Source: Opisthocomus hoazin (taxonomy: Eukaryota; Chordata; Aves; Opisthocomiformes; Opisthocomidae). Taken from it: a DNA stretch of 64,000 bases. The stretch covers positions 21,437,115 to 21,501,114 of the forward strand of contig NC_134429.1 in the NCBI RefSeq assembly GCF_030867145.1. The letters run 5' to 3'. The notes beneath the pieces are model-generated. The model was not told the origin of the DNA, did not search any database, and worked only from the letters and a program-made list of their open reading frames with translations. Shown in pieces: positions 43,596-53,100 of this stretch. Within the stretch, counting starts at the first letter, position 1. Every line of letters begins with the position of its first letter. The translations under genes were made by a program, and so were the position numbers.

Positions 43596-46500
43596 GTGCG
43601 GGGGGCCGGGGGCGCGGGGGGGGCGATCGGGGCCGCGGCGGGAGCGGGGGGGAGGGCGGTGGGGCCGCGGGCCGAGGTGCGGTGAGGCCGTCCCGCCCCA
43701 TGTCCCGGGCATCTCCCCCAGCGCTGCCGGGCGGGGGGCGCGGGGGGCTCCCCGATCTCCCTCCCGTGGCCCCGGCCGGGGCTGGCGTGGCCGGTGGTCC
43801 CCGCCCGCACGTCCCCGTCTCCTCTGCCCCCCGCGGAGCCCCGCGCTGAGCCGGGCGGAAAGGGCTTCCCCACCCGGGTGGGCGGCCGGGGTCGGGGGTC
43901 CGGCGGCCCCGACGTGGCGGCGGGGGGCGCAGAGCCGGGATCGCCGCGTGCTGCCGGGGTGCCGGGTTCGTCCCGCAGCATCGTCCCGGTCCCGCGGCCG
44001 GGGCCGCCGGGCCACAGCGGGGACGAACCCGTCGCGTTCCGAGCGAAGACGGCGGCTTCTGGAGAAACGGCCTCGGGCTGCGCCCGGCGAGGGGCAGATC
44101 GGGTGGCAGGAGAAATGTCTTCACTGCGGGAGCGGTGCGGGCTGGGACGGGCTGCGCGGGGCGGTGCGGGATCCCCGTCCTGGGGGGGGGGGGCAGAGAC
44201 CTGGCAGGAGTGGCACCTGGGGACATGGCTGAGCAGGCACGGTGGCGTTGGGTTGGCGGTTGGACTTGGGGGGGTTTCCCAGCCTTCATCGCTCCGTGAG
44301 TCGTTCACCGGGCTGGCACGCGGGGTCGTTGGGAGGGAGGACCCCCCCCCCCCGTCCTCCCGCGACCCAGCCGCTGCCAGCGCTCCCCTTGGCCTTCCCT
44401 CGGCCCGCGAGCCGCCCTCCAGCCTCGAGTTTTTGAGGCTGTTTCCCGTGCAACGGGCGAGCCCCGTCGGTGCCGTGCCCGCTCAGCCAGCGGCCGGGAC
44501 GCGGGGCTGGGGCGGCTGACGCGGCGTCCTGGGGCTGTTCGCACCGGCGCCGCGGGCTCCCGTCCCGCTGAGAGCCTCCCATCGCGGGGCCAGGGAGCCA
44601 GGCCGGGTCGCTGCCGGCTTCGCGCAGGTGGGGCGTCGAGCCAGCCGGCCGAAAACCATGGGTTTCTTCCCAAAGCGTCACCGGGAGCCGCGGTGCTGTG
44701 CCGTGGGTGCTGTGCCGGAGCCGGCGGGCTGGGCAGCGTGCATCCAGCGTCCATCGCCTGCGGATACGCATCGCACGCGTGCAGCGGTTTTCCAGCTGGT
44801 TAGCAAGGAAGGCCTCTGCCGGCAGCTGCCCGTGGAAGATACGCAAGAGCTGCGCTTTTTTTGTTATTTTTTATTATTATTTTCATTTTCACGAGGAGGT
44901 GGCGGGGCCAGCCGTCGCCTCCCCGCTCGTGGCGTGTGCGGGTCCGTGGGTCGGACGCGCGGCTCCCACCGTCTGCCAGGGCCGCGGAGCCGCCACCGCG
45001 CTGGGGAGCGCTCGGCCTTCCTCCTGGGGTCCTCCTGGGGTGTAAAGCGAAGAGCGCTGCTGCCCAAGCTGGCAGCCCTCACCCCTGGTCGCTGGCTCGG
45101 CCTCTGGTTTTCACGTTAAATCCAGCCGCCGGTGCCGTTATGGCTGCAGGGTCACAGTGCCGTGCTGCCGCCGGAGACCAGCACGCTCCGGCTACCGGGG
45201 TGTCCCCGAACCGCGTGCCCCAGGGTGGGTTTTTTACCCAAAATGGCCAAAAAGCAAAATCCGCGGAGAAGGGGCGGTGGGTGCCCGGCGGGACGCGGCA
45301 CCTGGGCCGGCCCCGGTGCCGGACACAGCCCCGCCGCAGCGCCCGCGGCCGCCCGGCTGTCATTTCTTAAGAAAAACACCCAGCGTGCTTTAAAGGCACC
45401 CGCCGGTGGGAGCGTCCCGGGGGGCTGCGCGGGGGGGGGGGTGCCGGGCGGCAGCCGCTCGCTCGCCCACGCGCTGCCGGTGCCGGTGCCAGGCTGCGGC
45501 ACCGACACGGTTAAGGCGCCGGCGGGATCGGGAGCCGGGCTGCGCGCCACAGCCGCACGCCACCGCCGAGCCAAACTTGCCGAGTCAGGACGTGAGAACG
45601 GCAGGGACGGCTCTGCGGCACCGGCGGGTGCCACCGCGTCCCGGGGGCTCTGGTCCCAGCGACGGAGTGGGAATGGGGTAGGAACCGGCACCGCTGCCTT
45701 TGCCCCCGGCCGTCGCGGCTGCTCCGCACCAGCACCGGTGCCGCTTCCCGAACCCTGCAGAGCCTGCAGCTGGGCTTTTTTTATTTCCATTTTATTTCTG
45801 TTTGTTTGCTGCCTGACCACGCGTCTCCGTCGGAGCACCGGAGCCAGGTGGGTGCGGCGCTGGGTCTGCGGTGCCGCGGCAGCGGCTGGGCCGTGCGTGG
45901 CCGGCACCCCCGGCTCGCTGGGAAGGGGCGCGCGCGTCGGGGTGCCCGGCAGCGTGATGGACCCCCGTGCTTTTGCGCCGGCGTCCGCGGAGGCAGAGCG
46001 GGAATAGCCCCGTCCGACGCGCCGCGGGTGGGTTTGGGCTGTGTCACTGACTCCGGCAGCCGAGCGGCGTGGTCACGGGTGACCTCACGTGCCGCAGCGG
46101 AGCCCCCAGCGCCTGCCTTGCTGGTGGCCTCCATGACCGGGAGCCCGCGGCGCGGCGGCTGCTCTGCCGCAGAGCCTTCCCCGGGCAGAGGGAAGGGGCA
46201 GGGCTGCGGCTCTGCGGATCCCTGCGGCGCCGGGCTGCGGGCTGGGGGCCGCGAGCGGGCGGGGGGTGCGCGGGGCATGACCGGAGGTGCTGGGCAGAAA
46301 GCCGGCTGCAAGCCAGAGCAGAGCAGCGTGAGTACTCGTGCTGAAGTCACCTTTCCCGCAGCAGGGGGGGGGGTGGGGGGGGAGCAGGCATTTGCTGGGG
46401 GTTCTGCTTGAAAACTGGGTGAAAAAGGGGTGGAAATACAGGAAGACGTACCTGGAGTGGGGAGATGCTCAGCGCCGTCGCCCTGCATCCCTCGCCTGGG

Positions 46501-47884
46501 CAGCTGGGAAGGACGCTGCGGTGCCCGGGGCAGGGGTCCCGCGGCTCCCCCCGCCCCAGTGCCTCAGCCGCGGGGGCTCGGGCTCGTCAGTGGGTGCAGA
46601 GGCTTCGTCCCTACGTTCAGATTAATTCTGCGTGCAGCTTCACCTCCTCTTGCTCTGACGGCAGCGTGTCGGGGAGGCTGCGGTCCGCAGAGCGTCCCCC
46701 GGGCCGGCGCAGCAGAGCTCTGGCTCCCGGGGGCTTCCCGGCCGTGAAGCTCCCGGCGCCTCAGCGCCCGCCATCCCGTGCCCCGTCGCGCTGGCTGGGG
46801 ATGGGAGTGGGGCCCGGCGGGAGCACAAGGTTTTGGGGCATCCTCACACCCAGGTCCCAGGCGCGTCCCGCGGAGGAAAACGCTTTTCTTCCCTTTCCGA
46901 GCGTCGCCCTGCAGAAACTCCTGCAGCTGCGGACTCGTGGCTGAGTTCTGCTGAGGAAGATGAAGGTGCAGGAGTGGTCTCGGGGAAGCACCAAGCTGCC
47001 GGCGCGGAGGGGACCGGGCTTTCGGCAGCGCCTTTGGCTGCAGGGCCTGAGGGGTGGGCTGGTCGCAGGGCCCGGGATGCTGCGGCTCCTCGGGGCGCCG
47101 AGCCCTGCCCCGTGTGCCGCTGGTCCAGGCAAAGTCCCTCCAGCGCCACCGGAGACTTGCCAGCCACCGGTCCCCCCGGTATCACCACGAGGTGACGGAC
47201 GAGGGGTGTCGGGTCCTGCTGAAAACTGCAGGAAAAAAAAATCAAAAATTGAAAAATGAAAACTGAGAGCTGAGCTCGTCGCCCCGCAGATGCCCAGGAC
47301 GCGTAACAGAGCCGGCCCGAAGCCCGGCAAGAAGTCTGGGTCCGGGTTTGGGGCAGCGCAAGCCGGGAAGCGGCACGGCTGCCCCCACCGCGGCTGGGGC
47401 GGGGGTCCGGCCGTCCCGCCCGCAGGCAGCCCCCCAGCTCGCTTCAGCTTCGTTACTGCCTCTAATTAAGTGATGCTGGATGGGCATGAAGCGGCTCGGG
47501 GAGCGTGCCCGCCGGTGCCCGCGCCAGCGGCCGCTGTTGACCCCTGCGTTGGTGCCCGCTGCCAGGCGAGAGCTGCGGGGGTGACCCCAGCAGCCCCCCC
47601 GGAGAAGCTGGGGGTCGCGGTGGCTTTGGGGGCTCGGCAGGGTCCTGCTCGGGGCACGCAGCTCCCTCCTGCCCTCCCAGAAATAAACCCAGCTTTGCCG
47701 AGCCCCATCTCGAGCCCCGGCGCGGCTGCAGTGCTCGGGGGAGCGGGGAGATGGGGCTCGGCCGGGGGCTGGGGGCCGCGGTGGGGCCGGGGGCTGCGGC
47801 GGGCGGGCGGCTCTGCGGGGACGGGCTCGGCTGCCGCAGCCGCTGCCATTGGGCCGCGTAGGCTGCAGGGGCTGCGCCGGGCTG
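43596..47884. other. GC-rich spacer between the promoter and KCNAB2 minisatellites
   Basis: Very GC-rich, probably KCNAB2 intron 1 if the first exon lies at the divergent promoter. Open frames of several hundred codons occur on both strands together and lack any known family, so they are attributed to low stop-codon density. Short T-rich tracts lie near 44,856-44,895 and 45,775-45,810. Confidence 0.5.
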
Positions 47885-48655
47885 CAGGCATGCCTGCCGG
47901 GATGCGGAAGGGATGCGGGATGCAGGCGTTCGCTGCTGGAATTCGGGAGGGACGCAGGATGCAGGGATGCCTCCGGGATGCGGGACACAGGAGGGATGCG
48001 GGATGCAGGGATGCCTGCCGGGATGCGGGACACAGGAGGGATGCGGGATGCAGGGATGTCTGCCGGGATGTGGGACACAGGAGGGACGCAGGATGCAGGG
48101 ATGCCTGCCGGGATGTGGGACACAGGAGGGATGCAGGATGCAGGGATGCCTCCGGGATGCGGGACACAGGAGGGACGCAGGATGCAGGGATGCCTGCCGG
48201 GATGCGGGACACAGGAGGGATGCAGGATGCAGGGATGCCTCTGGGATGTGGGACACAGGAGGGATGCAGGATGCAGGGATGCCTCCGGGATGTGGGACAC
48301 AGGAGGGATGCAGGATGCAGGGATGTCTGCCGGGATGTGGGACACAGGAGGGACGCAGGATGCAGGGATGCCTGCCGGGATGCGGGACACAGGAGGGATG
48401 CAGGATGCAGGGATGCCTCCGGGATGCGGGACACAGGAGGGACGCAGGATGCCGGGATGTGGGACACAGGAGGGATGCAGGGATGCCAGCCAGGGTGCTG
48501 GAGGGATGCGGGATGCAGGAGGGATAAAGGCACACTGTGCTGGGATGCGGGAGGGAAGCAGGATGCAGGCATGCTCTGCTGGGACGCAGGGGCGATGCGG
48601 GATGCAGCACGCCGTGCCAGGACGCAGGCAGGATGCGTGCCAGGACACGAGCACG
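47885..48655. repeat. Minisatellite A, 44-45 bp units
   Basis: Core 47,983-48,480 has 12 copies of a unit with ggacacaggagggatgc followed by aggatgcagggatgcc. Spacings are 45 or 44 bp, plus one shortened copy of 33 bp. Degenerate ggatgc-rich flanks extend both ways. The array is open in most frames (433-528 codons on the minus strand), but its units are not a constant multiple of three, which argues against coding. Confidence 0.92.
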
Positions 48656-49233
48656 CTGTGCAAGGCCACGCTCCCGCTGTGCCCCAGGCAGCCGGGGAAG
48701 GGACCCCAGAGATCTCTGCGTCCCCATCCGGGGGAAGCAGCAGCCCACAGCCTGCAGCACCACGGTGGCACGTCACCGGCCGAGACAGAGCAGCCACCTC
48801 TGAAAATCAGCCCCAGTTTTGTAGACAAGCGCTGCGGTTTTCTGTGACACCGGGAAGAGCCGACAGTGCTGCAGGATCAGGAGCGGGAGCGGGGCTCCAG
48901 GGGAGTCGTGCTGGATGCCCCAGCATGGGGATGGGGACAGGGAGGGTTGGGGGTGCCTGGGGGTGACTCCCCGTTTCCCACAGAGCTCCTGCACCCCGCT
49001 CACGCAGTCCCGTGCAGGCTGCAGGAGAAGCTGAGGTATTCTCCTTACCTTGGCGTGTTCCTCGCAGAGGGACCCTCTGGGGGCTGCCTGAGTGATGAGC
49101 ACCGGCCAAACGGGTCACTTCTCAGGCCCGTGTTTCTTCACCATTTCCTGATGTGTCGTAAGACCGCTCCGGCGCGGGTCGGTGCCTCGCTGCTGCAGCT
49201 GGGTGGGCCCGTGGCATGCCCGGCTTGCCTCCT

Positions 49234-49724
49234 GCGGGCAGCGAGGCGGGCAGCGAGGTGGGCAGCGAGGCGGGCAGCGAGGCGGGCAGCGAGGTGGGCA
49301 GCGTGGTGGGCAGCGAGGCGGGCAGCGAGGTGGGCAGCGTGGTGGGCAGCGAGGCGGGCAGCAAGGTGGGCAGCGAGGTGGGCAGCGTGGTGGGCAGCGA
49401 GGCGGGCAGCGAGGTGGGCAGCGTGGTGGGCAGCGAGGCGGGCAGCAAGGTGGGCAGCGAGGTGGGCAGCGTGGTGGGCAGCGAGGCGGGCAGCGAGGTG
49501 GGCAGCAAGGCGGGCAGCGAGGCGGGCAGCGAGGCGGGCAGTGAGGTGGGCAGCAAGGCGGGCAGCGAGGCGGGCAGCGAGGCGGGCAGCGAGGCGGGCA
49601 GCAAGGTGGGCAGCGAGGCGGGCAGTGAGGTGGGCAGCAAGGCGGGCAGCGAGGTGGGCAGCAAGGCGGGCAGCGAGGCGGGCAGCGAGGTGGGCAGCGA
49701 GGCGGGCAGCGAGGCGGGCAGCAA
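49234..49724. repeat. Minisatellite B, 12-bp units, about 40 copies
   Basis: Uninterrupted 12-mers of the form gaggcgggcagc, varying mainly g/t or c/t at two positions and with occasional aag for gag. Higher-order order is visible: gaggcgggcagc alternates with gaggtgggcagc and gtggtgggcagc in recurring blocks. The 12-bp period keeps all frames open, giving Gly-Ser-Glu-Ala/Val or Arg-Ala-Ala-like repeats by chance. Confidence 0.95.
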
Positions 49725-50036
49725 GCAGTCCCGCTCTGCCCTCCCTGGGAGCCCCAGAAGTTTGGGGAGAGCGACCGAGCTGGGGAGTCGTTGGCGCAGG
49801 GCAGGGGTGGGACGGGTTTGGGGTCGGCGGTGGGTCAGGGTGGGGGTCTGGGGCTGGCAGGGCCGCCGTGCTGTGCCACGCCGTGCCATACTGTGCCGTG
49901 CCGTGCCTGCTGCTGCCCGCGCCGCTGCCCGCGCCGCACGCCCATCCGGCTCATGAGCTCCTGCAACAGGAAGCGCCGTCATGCGTGCGCCCCAAAAACC
50001 CCTGTTTCTTCCTCTTTTTCTCTTCCCCTGCGGCAG

Positions 50037-50155
50037 GGGTGAGGCGGCGAGCGGCTCCGGGGAGCCCAGGCTGGCTCCATGTATCCCGAATCCACCACTG
50101 ACTCCCCGGCGCGACTCTCGCTGCGGCAGACGGGCTCCCCAGGGATGATTTACAG
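50037..50155 (+). CDS. KCNAB2: KCNAB2 exon with the Kv-beta-2.1 start codon
   Basis: The acceptor tctcttcccctgcggcag has a strong pyrimidine tract. 42 nt of 5' UTR precede the ATG at 50,079. Residues 1-26 are [20 protein letters not shown], then PGMIY, the canonical Kv-beta-2 N-terminus. Donor ACAG|GTAAGG-type splits an AGC codon. Confidence 0.93.
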
Positions 50156-53100
50156 GTAAGGGCACGGGGCGGCCCCGCGGGGGCTCAGCGGGGCGTCACA
50201 CCCAGGGCCGCAGCACCCCGAAACCTGCCCGGCATGCTCTGTGCAAAATCCTCCAGGACTGCGAAGAGCCAGGCAGCGGCAGCAGGGGTTCTGGGTGCTG
50301 ACGCCTGTTGGGGGAAGAGCGGGTGCTTTGGGGGAGCGCGCCGGTGCCCGCTGCACCGCGATGCGGCGCAGGCAGCCGCCACCGACCCTTCCTGCGGCCG
50401 CCGGCTGCGCCGCTCGGCCCCGCTCCGCCTTTCTAACGGGGCTTGTGGCATCTCTCTTCTTTCTCCCCTTTGCTGTCGGAAGCGCGAGGTACGGGAGCCC
50501 CAAGCGCCAGCTCCAGTTCTACAGGTAACCCAGCCCTTCCCCCTCCCCAGACTCCCCCCGGCAGGCGGCTGCGGCCCGAGCCCCGGTGGCCCGTGCCGCG
50601 TCCTCGCCGGCTCGTGGGTTTGGCAGCGCCGCGGGGACCCTGTGTGCGCGGCTGGGTCGGCGGGGCCGTCGTCGCCGGGCTCGGCAGATGCGGGATGCGG
50701 ACGGGATGCGGGGCACAGGGATGCTCTGCTGGAATGCGGGAGGGATGCAGGATGCGGGGATGCCTGCCGGGATGTGGGGGGCTCGGCTCGGCTGGGGGGC
50801 AGCGTCCCGCACCGGTGCTGCGCCGGGAAGAGCCCGCCGGCTTTTCCCGAGGGCGGCTCCAGGAACCCGGCCAGCCGCGCCGCTGCTCCTGCCATTACGA
50901 GAAGCGTCGTTAAGTGGTACAGGAGGCAACACTTCCCCCAGTCCTCTTCCCGCCCGAAGCGAAGCCGGCACTCTTCCCCACGCAGCGTGCCAGCGGCCAC
51001 GGCGCTGCTCCCGGGGCCGCGGCAGCCCGGCGGTGCTGGAGCAGGTCCAGCCCAGCCGCGGTGGGGCAGGGGACGGGGGGCAGCCCCCCAAGGGGAGCCT
51101 TGGCCTCCCCGCCCCGTCCCCGCGCCCGGCGGCAGGAGGGGAGGCTGCCCGGCGCCGGGGTGGCTCGGCGGCACTGCCAGCGCGCCGGTCCCAGCGATGT
51201 GCCACCAGCACTGCCGAGCCCGAGCCACGGGCGGGCTTTGGCTGCCAAACCGGCCAGGCGCAGCCACGCGCCCGAACCGCTGGGCACATCTGGCGTGAGA
51301 GGCTCCCGAGGTGGCAGCGGGAGCCACCCTGCCCGCGGGCTGCCCGTGTCGGCCACCCAGCCCCGCGCCGGGGCTCCGGCCCGCAGGACCCCCCATTTGG
51401 GTCCTGCCGCAGCCCAGCGCCAACCCTGCCGCGGTGGGGACTGTGGGGGGCTGCGTCCACGCAGGGCACCGGCTCCGCTCCCCGACGGCCCCCACCGCCC
51501 TGCGTGCCAGCCGCGTGGGACCTGGCCCCCGTGGGACCTGGCCCCCGTGGGACCTGTCGCCGCAGGGCGAGGGCCGGCTGCGGGCAGAGGCAGCGATGCC
51601 AGCGTTGATGAAGCAGCAGCGCATCCCCGGGCTTTTAGCGAAGCGGCCATGAATAATTTAGCTCCCCTTCGCAAGGAAGAAAATCCCCTAATAGGGCTAA
51701 TGGAGCGCGGCGAGAAAGCTGGGCTCTGGGGGGCCCAGCGCAGCCGCCAATTGCTTTGGACGCCAAGCGCCGACACTCCCCTAATGCAAAAAAACCCAGC
51801 AGCCTCGCGTCTCTTATAGCTGCCGCGGGGCAGCCCGGGCGCCCAGAGCTTTGCTGGTGGTGAGCAGCGTCCCTGGCGCGCGGGTGAGTCGGGGACGGCG
51901 AGCGGGGACGGGCACGGCCGGCGGCACTGCGGGCAGCAGGGAGGATGCGCTGCGCAGGGAGACTCGGGACCTGTCGCCTCGGGGAGGTTCGCGCTTGGGG
52001 CTTGGGGTCTTTTTGGTTTCAGGCCGGCTGTTGGCTGGCAACAGGTTCCCAGCTTGCCAAGCCGGGCTGGACAGGCGCCTTTCCCAGCACCCGCCTGTCG
52101 CCGCTTGTGCCCCTGCCGCGCGCGAATGGTCCCCTGGTATCCCCCAAAGCCGCTGTCCCGTCCCCGTCCCCGCTCCTTACCCGCACGACAGCCTCTCCCG
52201 GCAGCGCCTGCAGCCCCGTTGCTCCTCGCCCCTCCGGCAGCATCGGCGTTCCTGCTAACGAACGGCCATGGACGAACCCGCTGCCTCCGCGCCGTCTCGC
52301 CGCCCCGCGCCGTTGCTCAGCTGAAAATCGGGGAGGTGTCGAGATGCGGCGGGCGGTGGATTCCGCCCCGTCCCAGCAGCAGCCCAGACCGAACGCCCGG
52401 CTCCGCTCGCTGCAGCCGTCTCACTGCAGCACGGCCGAGCGGTGCGGCCGGCTCAGGCTTCTCCCAGCCACTGTCGGGCAAGGGGTGAGAGGGTCCCGCT
52501 GGGGACGAGAGTTTTCCCCCGATGTTGTGCCTGTGCCCGGCAGAAGCCACCGGCGCTACCCTAATTAAACCCCCCAGCGCTGCCCTAATTAAACCCCCCA
52601 GCCACGGAGAGGGGCTGGTGCCAGCTCTGGACTCCGGCTTTGAGGCGCGGTGGGAAGAGGAGGCGGATGGCCGGGGCTCAGTCTGGCTTTGCCGCAGGAG
52701 GGGGGTCCCCTTCCACGGCTGCCTGCGTCCCCGAGCCCCTGCTGCGGAGCAGGAGCAGCACCGAGGGTCTCCGGCGCTGGGCATGGCAGGAGGCCCCGGG
52801 GCTCCGGTCGCCCCTGCCAGCGGCTGCTCCGTGCCGTCTGGGTTTCCTTCGTCTCTCTCGAGGTCACACCTCGATGGGAGAGGGCACGCTGCTTTGGGCT
52901 CCTGCTACCGTAAATCTGAGCTTTGCGGGGAAAGGAAAAACCACCGGTGGGAGCCCGGCCGGAGCCTGGTGCCAGCGCAGCTCTGGCACGGCGCACTCCC
53001 GGCTCCCACTCCGGCACCAGCGCGCGGTGTTGGCCCCAGTCCCCGCTCCTTCACCCAGAAGCTGAGCGCGAGGGACGCCGCAGAGCGCGGCAGGGAAATC

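Larger units (their letters stand above)
42400..44250. promoter_or_regulatory. CpG island / NPHP4-KCNAB2 divergent promoter region
   Basis: CG-dense sequence covers NPHP4 exons 1-2 and extends about 1.2 kb upstream. The core, about 43,370-43,540, has an X-box-like site, CCAAT at 43,447-43,451, an octamer ATTTGCAT at 43,476-43,483, a second CCAAT at 43,509-43,513 and a GC box GGGGCGGGGC at 43,526-43,535. No TATA box was noticed. A dispersed bidirectional promoter is inferred from the head-to-head genes. Confidence 0.7.

Noticed and set aside
42752-44308. 518-codon minus-strand open frame upstream of NPHP4
   Set aside because: CpG-island read-through of Pro/Arg/Ala composition. It does not share the frame of NPHP4 exon 1 and has no recognisable domain.
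47242-48828. 528-codon open frame on the minus strand (and overlapping 433-443 codon frames)
   Set aside because: It lies over minisatellite A. All frames are open because of composition, unit lengths vary between 44 and 45 bp, and the protein is only Pro/Ser/His/Ile repeats.
49122-50165. 347-codon minus frame and 411-codon plus frame over the 12-bp array
   Set aside because: The 12-bp period keeps every frame open. No family similarity outside the repeat, and the frames run through a KCNAB2 exon.
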